From contig NZ_JYIW01000018.1 in assembly GCF_000956525.1 (NCBI RefSeq), forward strand, positions 1 to 64,000: a stretch of 64,000 bases of DNA. The letters are read 5' to 3'. Position 1 is the stretch's first letter, and each line of letters begins with the position of its first letter. Both the position numbers and the translations under genes were made by a program. The notes below the pieces were generated by a model. The model did not search any database. It was not told the DNA's origin and saw only the letters and a list, made by a program, of their open reading frames with translations. The DNA is from Microbacterium oxydans. GTDB lineage: Bacteria; Actinomycetota; Actinomycetes; Actinomycetales; Microbacteriaceae. Below are positions 50,391 to 58,144 of the stretch, in pieces.

Positions 50391-50510
50391 GGGGGTCGCG
50401 AATGGCCGCTTCGGTGGGGCGGACGCGGCAGTCTGTGCCACCTCGTCTCCTGCAGGGGTCGCGAATTGCCGCTTCGCGGGGTGGGATGCGGCAGTCTGCG
50501 CCACCTCACC
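50391..50510. repeat. Paired 63-bp dispersed repeat, copy C (reverse orientation)
   Basis: Reading the minus strand, two units start at about 50507 and 50444 (GAGGTGGCGCAG and GAGGTGGCACAG), each continuing to CTGCCGC, TCC, GAAGCGGC and ATTCGCGACCCC. Spacing is 63 bp, as in copy B. Sits between the LacI stop and the GH30 promoter. Confidence 0.75.
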
Positions 50511-50550
50511 GGGGCCGCGGGTGCTCGCTGATGGGATGCGCGAGCGCCGG

Positions 50551-50579
50551 TTGACGTCGACTGGGGGCATCCCTATGCT
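50551..50579 (+). promoter_or_regulatory. Promoter of the GH30 gene
   Basis: TTGACG (50551-50556), 17-base spacer, TATGCT (50574-50579). A TGTTACCG half-site follows at 50583 and a perfect palindrome at 50596-50609. Confidence 0.7.
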
Positions 50580-50595
50580 CATTGTTACCGCTCAC

Positions 50596-50609
50596 TGTTG
50601 ACGTCAACA
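50596..50609. promoter_or_regulatory. Perfect 14-bp palindrome TGTTGACGTCAACA
   Basis: Symmetric operator-like site about 10 nt downstream of the predicted GH30 transcription start. Shares TGTT/AACA ends with the TGTTNCCGGTAACA sites but has a different core, so it may answer a different regulator or only one of the two LacI proteins. A related GTTGACGTCGAC overlaps the -35 (50550-50561). Confidence 0.55.
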
Positions 50610-50626
50610 CACTCTGAGGACAGACG

Positions 50627-53600
50627 ATGAAGTCGAAGAGAACCATTTCCGCGCTCGGGATCGGCGCCATCGCCGCCGGCATGCTCGTCACGGGAAGCCC
50701 AGCGGCTGTCGCAGCCGCCGTCCCCCTGACCATCACTCCCAACCCGGCGTACGCCTCCGACCCGTTCGAGGGCTGGGGCACGAGTCTGGTCTGGTTCGCC
50801 AACGCCACTGGCGGGTATCCGGATGACGTCCGTCAGGACCTCCTCGACAAGGTGTTCGGCGAGGACGGCCTGAACCTCAACATCGCCAGGTACAACATCG
50901 GCGGCGGCAACGCGACCGATGTGCCCGGCTACCTGCGCCCCGGTGGTGCGGTCGACGGTTGGTGGAACCCCGACCTGGCCAGCTCGACCTACGCCGACCG
51001 TGCCGCCTATCGTGCGGCCTGGGACGGCGACGACCCGGCGAGCTACGACTTCGATGCGGATGCCACGCAGCGCTGGTGGATCGACGCGCTCAAGGACAAG
51101 ATCACGCACTGGGAGGCGTTCAGCAACTCCCCGCCCTACTTCCTCACGCAGAGCGGCTACGTGTCGGGCGGCATCGGCAGCGGGACGACCGAGCAGCTGG
51201 CGCCCGCCGACATGGAGGCGTTCGCGGACTACCTCGTCACGGTGGTCGAGCGCATCGAGCAGGACCACGGCATCGACTTCGAGAGCCTCGACCCGTTCAA
51301 CGAGCCGAACACCAACTACTGGTCCACGACGTTGGGCGGGAACGGCTGGCCCACGTCGGCGAGCCGCCAGGAGGGCGCGCACGTCGGACCCGCCGCGCAG
51401 GACCAGATGATCAAGGTCCTCGCCGCGCGACTGGCCGAAGCCGGCACCACCACCGACGTCCCCATCTCTGCGATGGACGAGACCAACCCCGGCATCTTCG
51501 CGACGAACTGGAACGCCTGGAGCGACGAGGCCAAGTCCGAGGTCACGCAGCTGAACGTGCACACCTACGGCACCTCCGGCCGGCTCGTGGTGCGTGACAT
51601 CGCGAAGAGCGCCGGCAAGCCGCTCTGGATGAGCGAGGTCGAGGGCGACTGGGACGGCACCGGCTACAACCTCACCAACATCGAGAACGGCCTCGGCATG
51701 GCCGGGCAGATCGTGAACGACCTGCGCGAGCTCGAGCCGAGCGCCTGGGTCTTCTGGCAGCCCGTCGAGGACACCTACAACATGGAGAAGGTCGAGAAGA
51801 AGAACTGGGGGTCCGTGTTCGTCGACTTCGACTGCAACGCCGACGGCGACTCCGTGCGGCGCATCGCCGACGGCGCGGCCGATCCGAGCTGCACGGTGCA
51901 GACCAACGCGAAGTACAACACGGTGCGCAACTTCACGCACTACATCCAGCCGGGTGACTCGCTGATCCCGACCGACAACGCGCAGACGACCGCAGCGGTC
52001 GACGGCGACGGCGACGGCCTCACGCTCGTCCACGTCAACTCCGAGCCAACCGAGCGTCGGATCACGGTCGACCTCTCGCGCTTCGGCACCATTGCGCCGG
52101 GTGCCACGGTGACCCCGGTCGTGACCACGCAGTCGACGACCGAGGACCCCGAGAGCAACGCCCTCGTGCAGGGTGACGCCGTGGCGGTCGACGCCGCGAC
52201 CCGCACCGCGACCATCACGGTGCCGGCGAAGTCGGTCACCACGCTCCTCGTCGCCGGCGTCTCGGGTGTTGCGGACTCCGCCACCGCCCTGCGCGACGGG
52301 CACAGCTACCAGCTCTTCGGCGTGCAGAGCGGCAAGGCGCTGGCGGCGAGCACTGCCGGTGCCGTCATCCGCACCTCGGCGACCACCCCGGATGCCGCCA
52401 CCGCGCAGACCTGGACCGTGCAGAGCCTCGAGGGAGAGGGAACGGACCGTCATCGCTTCGCCCTGCGGGCGGCAGACGGCCGCTATCTCGCCGAGTCCGG
52501 CGGCGCGGTCACCGTCGTCAATGCGAGCGCGGAGGATGCGGCATCCGATCCTGCGCTGCAATGGATCTCGTCGACCACCGACGGCACGACCTTCTCGCTG
52601 CTCAGCGTCTCGAATGAGCGGGTGCTCGACGTCAACGGTCAGAGCAGCGCCGATGGTGCGAGCGTCGGGCTGTGGACGTCGAACGACGGGTCGAACCAGC
52701 GGTGGACGCTCGCCGACACCGCGATGCTCTCGGTGAAGGGTGTCGCCACCGGCACTGCTCCCGGCATCGCTCCGGTGCTCCCCGCCACCGCGACCCTGGT
52801 GTACCGCGGCGGCATCGAACGGACTGCTGCGGTGACGTGGGCGACGACCGGCATCGATTGGACCACGATCGGCACCCGCACCGTGACCGGCACCGGCACC
52901 GACCTGTTCGGCGCGGCCTTCCAGGCGACCGCGACGGTCGAGGTCGGCAGCGTCGGCTTCACCGAGCCCGTGTCCGTGACGACCTACGCCGGTGCGCCGC
53001 TCGCCACCGTTCGGGCGGCTGCTCCCGGCACGGTCCCCGCGGTGGTCGGCTCGACGGATCAGCGCGTCGACACGGCCGTCACGTGGGACTGGGACGGGGT
53101 GACGACCGCGTCGCTCGCGAACCCCGGAGTCGTCACGGTGTCCGGGCGCGCACAGGCGCCCGGCGGCGCAGCACTGACGGCGACGCTCTCGGTGATCGTC
53201 ACCACGCCGACGGCGGCGAACGTCGCACCGGCGAGCATGGCATCAGCCACGTTCACCGAGAGTTCGAGCTACGGCGTCGATCGCACCAAGAACGGTGTGA
53301 CGACCGACAAGGGCTGGTCGAACTGGAAGTCCGGCACCAAGAACGCGCAGGACACGCTGACCTACGTGCTCGCCGCGAGCTCGACCATGCAGACCGCGAA
53401 GCTCCACTTCTACAAGGACGGCTCGTCGAACACGTGGCCCCAGTCGCTGTCGGTCGAGTACCGCCTGGGCACCGGGGCATGGACCTCGCTCGGTGCGGTC
53501 GATGTGCCGGTGCCCGCAGACGGCTCGGCGCCGATCGTCGAGGTGCCGATGCAGGGTGTGCAGGCTGATGCGGTGCGCGTCGTGATGAACGCGCGCTCCG

Positions 53601-54199
53601 CGACCCACCTGGTCGTGTCCGAGGTCGAGCTCTCCGCCTCGGCTCCTGGCGTCTCGTCGGTCGCCGCGCTCGCCACGGTGTCGCTCGACGGCACGCCGCT
53701 CGCCGGCTTCTCGCCCGAGACCACCGAGTACGAGGTGCCATGGGTGGCGGGTGAGCGCCCCACCGTTCGCGCGGTCGCCGTCGATCGTGCGGGGACGGTG
53801 CAGGTCGCGCAGCCGGATGCCGACGGGGAGTCGACGATCGTCGTCACAGCACCGTCGGGTGCGACGCGCACCTACACGCTCGCCTTCGTCGATGCGGCGG
53901 AGCCCGCGCTCAGCGCGACCGTGGCGAGCACGGTGCGCTGCGTCGCGGGCAAGGCGCAGCTGGTGCTCTCGGTGACCAACACGGGAGACGTCGCCACCGA
54001 CATCACGCTGACGACGCCGTACGGCACGAAGTCGCTCGTCGGAGTCGCGCCGGGTGCGCATTCCTCGGCGATCGCGCAGGCCACCAGGCTCGCCTCGTTC
54101 CCTGCGGGCAGCGTGCAGGTGGCGCTGGGTGCCGATGTCGGCGGCACGCGCGTCACCGAGAACATGCAGGTGGCCTACCTCGCCGGCTCCTGCGGCTGA
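50627..54199 (+). CDS. Secreted multidomain GH30 glycosidase, probable endo-beta-1,6-galactanase
   Basis: 1190 aa. Signal peptide (about 1-35). GH30 domain (about 38-545) opens FEGWGTSLVWFANATGGYP and LNIARYNIGGGN; acid/base Glu in FNEPNTNYW (about 226); nucleophile Glu in WMSEVEGDW (about 337). These features fit GH30 subfamily 5 galactanases better than glucocerebrosidase types. Then a ricin/CBM13-like trefoil (about 560-710, with DVNGQSSADGASVGLW), two Ig-like repeats (715-870), an F5/8-type module (870-1010, with WSNWKSGTKNAQ), a cadherin-like segment and the shared two-cysteine C-terminal module (from VRCVAGK, about 1102). Likely cuts arabinogalactan side chains. Confidence 0.83.
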   Translation: MKSKRTISALGIGAIAAGMLVTGSPAAVAAAVPLTITPNPAYASDPFEGWGTSLVWFANATGGYPDDVRQDLLDKVFGEDGLNLNIARYNIGGGNATDVPGYLRPGGAVDGWWNPDLASSTYADRAAYRAAWDGDDPASYDFDADATQRWWIDALKDKITHWEAFSNSPPYFLTQSGYVSGGIGSGTTEQLAPADMEAFADYLVTVVERIEQDHGIDFESLDPFNEPNTNYWSTTLGGNGWPTSASRQEGAHVGPAAQDQMIKVLAARLAEAGTTTDVPISAMDETNPGIFATNWNAWSDEAKSEVTQLNVHTYGTSGRLVVRDIAKSAGKPLWMSEVEGDWDGTGYNLTNIENGLGMAGQIVNDLRELEPSAWVFWQPVEDTYNMEKVEKKNWGSVFVDFDCNADGDSVRRIADGAADPSCTVQTNAKYNTVRNFTHYIQPGDSLIPTDNAQTTAAVDGDGDGLTLVHVNSEPTERRITVDLSRFGTIAPGATVTPVVTTQSTTEDPESNALVQGDAVAVDAATRTATITVPAKSVTTLLVAGVSGVADSATALRDGHSYQLFGVQSGKALAASTAGAVIRTSATTPDAATAQTWTVQSLEGEGTDRHRFALRAADGRYLAESGGAVTVVNASAEDAASDPALQWISSTTDGTTFSLLSVSNERVLDVNGQSSADGASVGLWTSNDGSNQRWTLADTAMLSVKGVATGTAPGIAPVLPATATLVYRGGIERTAAVTWATTGIDWTTIGTRTVTGTGTDLFGAAFQATATVEVGSVGFTEPVSVTTYAGAPLATVRAAAPGTVPAVVGSTDQRVDTAVTWDWDGVTTASLANPGVVTVSGRAQAPGGAALTATLSVIVTTPTAANVAPASMASATFTESSSYGVDRTKNGVTTDKGWSNWKSGTKNAQDTLTYVLAASSTMQTAKLHFYKDGSSNTWPQSLSVEYRLGTGAWTSLGAVDVPVPADGSAPIVEVPMQGVQADAVRVVMNARSATHLVVSEVELSASAPGVSSVAALATVSLDGTPLAGFSPETTEYEVPWVAGERPTVRAVAVDRAGTVQVAQPDADGESTIVVTAPSGATRTYTLAFVDAAEPALSATVASTVRCVAGKAQLVLSVTNTGDVATDITLTTPYGTKSLVGVAPGAHSSAIAQATRLASFPAGSVQVALGADVGGTRVTENMQVAYLAGSCG

Positions 54200-54205
54200 T
54201 CATCG

Positions 54206-54252
54206 CGACGGGAGGGCCCTGCGGATGCTGTCCGCGGGGCCTTCCCTCGTCG
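54206..54252 (+). terminator. GH30 terminator-like hairpin
   Basis: Long imperfect stem with CGACGGGAGGG on one side and CCCTCGTCG on the other, TGCGGA/TCCGC inner pairing, directly after the GH30 stop. Confidence 0.6.
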
Positions 54253-54270
54253 AGGCCTCCGGCCCTCCGA

Positions 54271-54300
54271 TTGCACGCCTGGCGCTGTTCTCGGTAACAT
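54271..54300 (+). promoter_or_regulatory. Promoter with embedded operator, second LacI and ATPase
   Basis: TTGCAC (54271-54276), 18-base spacer, TAACAT (54295-54300). The operator TGTTCTCGGTAACA (54286-54299) covers the -10, so the LacI gene is probably autoregulated. Confidence 0.65.
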
Positions 54301-54329
54301 CTCTGCAGGCTGGACCGACGGAGGTGCTC

Positions 54330-55349
54330 ATGCCCAACCTCGGCTCCGACAAGCCCGGTATCCGCAATGTGGCAGATCTCGCCGGTGTCTCGCACATGAC
54401 CGTGTCGCGGGTGCTGAACGGCCATCCGAACATCAAGCCGGACACTCGGCGCCGCGTGCTGGAGGCGATCGAGGAGCTCGACTACCGCCCGAACATGGTG
54501 GCCAGGGCGCTCGCGACCCAGCGCACCCATCGCATCGGCGTCATCATCGAGAGCGCCGTGTCGTTCGGGCCGACCAGCATCCTGCGCGCCGTCGAGATGG
54601 CCGCGCGCACCTCTGGCTACTCGGTCACCGCCGTCGCGCTGCATGAGGGCGACAGCCTGACACCCCAGGACGCCGTCGACAACCTCACCACGCAGGGCGT
54701 CGATGCGCTGTGCGTGATCGCTCCCCGGTCGTCGTCGGTGGCGGCGCTCCGGCGCATCTCGCTGAGCGTCCCGATGCTCGTCGTCAAGGCGGATGCAGAC
54801 CCCACCTTCCTCACCGTCTCGATCGATCAGCACGCGGGTACCTCGCTCGTGGTGGATCATCTGGTCGCCCTCGGCCACCGTGACATCCTGCACATCGCTG
54901 GTCCGCTCGACTGGCTCGACGCGAGAGCCCGCGAACGGGCGTTCCACACCAGGGCGAAGTCCTGGGGCATCCGCGAACGCCCCATCGTGGTCGGCGACTG
55001 GACCGCCGACTTCACCTACGACTTCGCGAAGGGTCTCACCCGACTGCCCGACTACACGGCTGTGTTCGTGGCGAACGATGACATGGCGATCGGTCTCATC
55101 CACGGACTGCACGACCGGGGATTCGAGGTTCCGAAGGACCTCAGCGTGGTCGGCTTCGACGACGTGCCGCTCGCCCGCCACTTCCTGCCGCCGCTGACCA
55201 CGGTCAGGCAGGACTTCGCCGCGCTCGGCGCCGCCGTCGTCGAGATGCTCCGAGCGGCTCTCGAAGAGCGCGAGCTGCCGAAGCTGACGCGCATCCCGAC
55301 CGAACTCGTCGCGCGCAGCTCCAGCGCCGCTCCCCGGCAGGTGCGCTGA
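54330..55349 (+). CDS. LacI family repressor (copy 2)
   Basis: 339 aa. HTH GIRNVADLAGVSHMTVSRVLNGHPNIKPDT, hinge ARALATQRTH, then a sugar-binding core ending VPKDLSVVGFDDVPLARHFLPPLTTVRQDF. Close paralogue of the LacI at 49334 along the whole length, with the same recognition helix. GGAGG precedes the ATG at 54330. Its stop overlaps the ATPase start (TGATG), linking regulator and transporter. Probably senses the imported furanose or a product of it. Confidence 0.93.
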   Translation: MPNLGSDKPGIRNVADLAGVSHMTVSRVLNGHPNIKPDTRRRVLEAIEELDYRPNMVARALATQRTHRIGVIIESAVSFGPTSILRAVEMAARTSGYSVTAVALHEGDSLTPQDAVDNLTTQGVDALCVIAPRSSSVAALRRISLSVPMLVVKADADPTFLTVSIDQHAGTSLVVDHLVALGHRDILHIAGPLDWLDARARERAFHTRAKSWGIRERPIVVGDWTADFTYDFAKGLTRLPDYTAVFVANDDMAIGLIHGLHDRGFEVPKDLSVVGFDDVPLARHFLPPLTTVRQDFAALGAAVVEMLRAALEERELPKLTRIPTELVARSSSAAPRQVR

Positions 55350-56890
55350 TGACGGCGCGCACCCCCGCCCCGATCGTCGAACTCACTGGCATCCGCGTCG
55401 AGTTCTCCGATGTCGTCGCGCTCGACGACATCGATTTCCGGCTGTTCCCCGGCGAGGTGCATGCGCTGATGGGCGAGAACGGGGCCGGCAAGTCGACGCT
55501 GATCGGCGTGCTCACCGGAACGCGCACCCCGGTCGCCGGCACCGTCGTCGTGGCGGGCGAGGAGCGTCGGTTCTCCGGCGTCGCCGATGCGCGGGCTGCC
55601 GGCATCGCGACGGTGTTCCAGGAGACCCAGCTCGGGCCGACGCTGAGCGTGGCGGAGAACGTCATGCTCGGGCGCGAACGCCGCGGACGCTTCGGCATCG
55701 ACTGGAAGCGCACGAGGGCGGATGCCGCGGACGCGCTGTCCCGGCTCGGCCTGGACGACATGGACCCGCGGACACCGATGGCGATGCTGTCGCCCGCGCA
55801 GAAGCAGCTGGTCGCACTGGCCCGCTCGATGGTCGACGATCCCCGCATCCTCGTCCTCGACGAGCCGACGTCGAGCCTGGACCGCCCAGAGGTCGATCTG
55901 CTGATGCGGGTGATCAGAGGGCTCCGTGACCGCGGCGTCGCGATCCTGTTCGTCTCGCACTTCCTCGAGCAGGCCTTCGCGATCAGCGACCGGATGACGG
56001 TGCTGCGCGGCGGGCGTCGGATCGCGGAGACGCCGACCCGCGAGCTCGAGCGTGCGGATCTCATCTCGCAGATGCTGGGCAAGGACCTCGAGGCGTTGCG
56101 CGCGCTCGGTTCGGAACGAAAGGCGCACCACTACGCGGCCGATGGCGAACCCGCCCTGCGAGCGACGGGTGTCGGTCGCCGCGGAGAGCTCGATCCCACC
56201 GACATCGACGTGTACCGGGGAGAGATCGTCGGACTCGCGGGGCTCCGCGGCTCCGGGCGCACCGAGCTCGCGTCTTTGCTCGGCGGATCGCTCCGTGCGG
56301 ACAGCGGGCAGCTCAGGGTCGACGGCGAACGCGTGCAGCTGCGCAGTCCATCGGCCGCACTCAAGACCCGCATCGCGATGTCGGTCGAGAACAGGAGGGC
56401 GGACGGCATCATCGCCGACCTCAGCGCGCGCGAGAACATCGTGCTCTCGTTGCAGGCGCTGCGCGGTTGGACGAGACCGCTGTCGCCGTCGGAGATCGCT
56501 GCGCTCGCCGACACCTACGTCGAGACGCTGCACCTGGATCCGGCGGATCTCGGGAGACCGGCCGGCCACCTCTCGGGAGGCACGCAGCAGAAGCTGTTGC
56601 TGGCGCGCGCGCTGGCGACCAGGCCGCACGTGCTGATCCTCGACGAACCCACCCGCGGCATCGACATCGCAGCCAAGCTCGACATCCAGCGACGCGTCAG
56701 CCAGCTCGCCGGAGACGATGTCGGCGTGGTCTTCATCTCGTCGGAGCTCGAAGAGGTCGTGCGCCTCAGCGACCGGATCGTGGTGCTCAAGGACCGCGAC
56801 AAGATCGGTGAGCTCAGCAACGGCCCGGCGGTGACGGTCGACAGCGTCGTGGAGCTGATCGCCGCAGAACTGGATCCTCTGGACGACTGA
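55349..56890 (+). CDS. Sugar ABC transporter ATPase (extra copy)
   Basis: 513 aa, double nucleotide-binding protein of the RbsA/YtfR class. First half: Walker A GENGAGKST, signature-like LSPAQKQLVALARSM, Walker B RILVLDEPTSSLD. Second half: the usual degenerate Walker A GSGRTEL, signature LSGGTQQKLLLARAL, Walker B HVLILDEPTRGID. Both halves are intact for the family. No binding protein or permease of its own; it is coupled to the LacI gene and sits upstream of a complete ABC set, so it may serve the same permeases or one elsewhere. Confidence 0.9.
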   Translation: MTARTPAPIVELTGIRVEFSDVVALDDIDFRLFPGEVHALMGENGAGKSTLIGVLTGTRTPVAGTVVVAGEERRFSGVADARAAGIATVFQETQLGPTLSVAENVMLGRERRGRFGIDWKRTRADAADALSRLGLDDMDPRTPMAMLSPAQKQLVALARSMVDDPRILVLDEPTSSLDRPEVDLLMRVIRGLRDRGVAILFVSHFLEQAFAISDRMTVLRGGRRIAETPTRELERADLISQMLGKDLEALRALGSERKAHHYAADGEPALRATGVGRRGELDPTDIDVYRGEIVGLAGLRGSGRTELASLLGGSLRADSGQLRVDGERVQLRSPSAALKTRIAMSVENRRADGIIADLSARENIVLSLQALRGWTRPLSPSEIAALADTYVETLHLDPADLGRPAGHLSGGTQQKLLLARALATRPHVLILDEPTRGIDIAAKLDIQRRVSQLAGDDVGVVFISSELEEVVRLSDRIVVLKDRDKIGELSNGPAVTVDSVVELIAAELDPLDD

Positions 56891-56892
56891 AG

Positions 56893-56906
56893 TGTGTCCG
56901 GTAACA
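56893..56906. promoter_or_regulatory. Operator-like site after the first ATPase gene
   Basis: TGTGTCCGGTAACA, two mismatches from TGTTACCGGTAACA, 71 bp upstream of the operator at 56964. A spaced pair could allow looping by a LacI tetramer or dimer pair. Confidence 0.45.
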
Positions 56907-56948
56907 ACGAATTCATCACGAACCGCCCCCGAATCGTCAGAAGCGCTT

Positions 56949-56978
56949 GTGTTCCGAAAATTGTTCCCGGTAACATGA
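56949..56978 (+). promoter_or_regulatory. Promoter with embedded operator, sugar ABC operon
   Basis: TTGTGT (56949-56954), 18-base spacer, TAACAT (56973-56978), with TGTTCCCGGTAACA (56964-56977) over the -10. About 88 nt of leader to the binding-protein ATG, which has a GAGGAGGAG site. Confidence 0.7.
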
Positions 56979-57072
56979 TCCACGCGACGCCCTCCCAGGC
57001 GTCCTGTCATCACATCCGGACCGTGACGGTCCACCCCCGGGAAACGACCCGGAATCTCGAGGAGGAGATCAA

Positions 57073-58074
57073 ATGTCTGCAATGAAGCGCACTCGTACAG
57101 TTCTGGGGCTCGTCGCCGTCGGCGCGCTCGCGCTCGGTCTGGCCGCATGCTCGAGCGGAGGAAGCGACGACGCCGGTGACTCCGGCGACTCGGGCGACCT
57201 CACCACGGTCGGCTTCGTCGCCGTCGGCCCCGAGGGTGCATGGCGCCAGGCGAACGAGAGCAACATCCAGGACACGTTCACGGAAGAGGCCGGCTTCAAC
57301 CTGAAGTACGCCCCCGCCACGAACCTCGACCAGAAGTCGCAGATCGACGCGTTCACGTCGTTCGTCGACGAGGACGTCGACGTGATCCTCCTGTCGGCGA
57401 CCGAGGCCAGCGGCTGGGAGGACTCCCTCAAGCTCGCACAGGAGGCCGAGATCCCGGTGATCCTGCTCGACCGCGGCATCGAGCCCGACGACACGAGCCT
57501 GTACGTCACCCGCATCGCGCCCGACAACGTCGAGGTCGCCAAGGAGGTCGGAACCTGGGCCGCGGCCGAGTTCCCCGACGGCGGCAACTACGTGGTCCTC
57601 GAAGGCCCCGCCGGCGTCGGCGTCGTCAACGAGCGCAACGAGGGCTTCGACGAGGGCCTCGGTGGCTCCTCGCTGAACAAGGTCGACGCGCAGACCGCCA
57701 ACTGGTCGGCTGAAGAGGGCAAGAGCGTCTTCGAGACCATGCTCAAGGCCAACAACAACGACATCCAGTTCGTCTTCGCCCAGAACGACGAGATGGGTCT
57801 CGGCGCAGCCCAGGCCGCAGAGGAAGCCGGTCTGAAGATCGGCACCGACGTGAAGATCGCCACGATCGACGGCACCAAGAACGCGATGCAGGCGCTCGCC
57901 GACGGTCAGCTCAGCTACGTGCACGAGTACAACCCGCTGTTCGGTGAGACCGCACTCGACGTCGTCAAGAAGGCCCTCGCCGGTGACAAGGTCGAGTCGT
58001 ACATCATCGTTCCGAGCGAGGCGTTCGACTCGGCGGATGCGGCCAAGGCCGTTCTGGCGGACCGCAAGTACTGA
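57073..58074 (+). CDS. ytfQ: Sugar ABC transporter substrate-binding lipoprotein (YtfQ-like)
   Basis: 333 aa. Lipobox LGLAAC with Cys 26, then an acidic Gly/Ser/Asp linker and a type 1 periplasmic-binding fold. It follows E. coli YtfQ closely in landmarks: VGPEGAWR against VGSESGWR, EASGWEDSL against VATGWEPVL, and AEIPVILLDR against AEIPVFLLDR. YtfQ binds galactofuranose, so furanose specificity is likely here. A strong hairpin after the stop probably stabilises this part of the mRNA to give more binding protein than transporter. Confidence 0.85.
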   Translation: MSAMKRTRTVLGLVAVGALALGLAACSSGGSDDAGDSGDSGDLTTVGFVAVGPEGAWRQANESNIQDTFTEEAGFNLKYAPATNLDQKSQIDAFTSFVDEDVDVILLSATEASGWEDSLKLAQEAEIPVILLDRGIEPDDTSLYVTRIAPDNVEVAKEVGTWAAAEFPDGGNYVVLEGPAGVGVVNERNEGFDEGLGGSSLNKVDAQTANWSAEEGKSVFETMLKANNNDIQFVFAQNDEMGLGAAQAAEEAGLKIGTDVKIATIDGTKNAMQALADGQLSYVHEYNPLFGETALDVVKKALAGDKVESYIIVPSEAFDSADAAKAVLADRKY

Positions 58075-58088
58075 GCACCACCCCGTGA

Positions 58089-58122
58089 TCTCGAGGGCGG
58101 CGCCCCCGCGCCGCCCTCGAGA
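58089..58122 (+). terminator. Intercistronic hairpin after the binding-protein gene
   Basis: Perfect 14-bp stem (58089-58102 with 58109-58122) and a CCCCCG loop between binding protein and ATPase. Likely an mRNA stabiliser or partial terminator. Confidence 0.75.
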
Positions 58123-58144
58123 CCGGACAGACGGAGAGACAACG

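Noticed and set aside
50585..52561. A 658-aa minus-strand open frame
   Set aside because: Antisense to the GH30 gene and its promoter.
55052..57148. A 698-aa minus-strand open frame
   Set aside because: Antisense to the LacI and ATPase genes and across a promoter.
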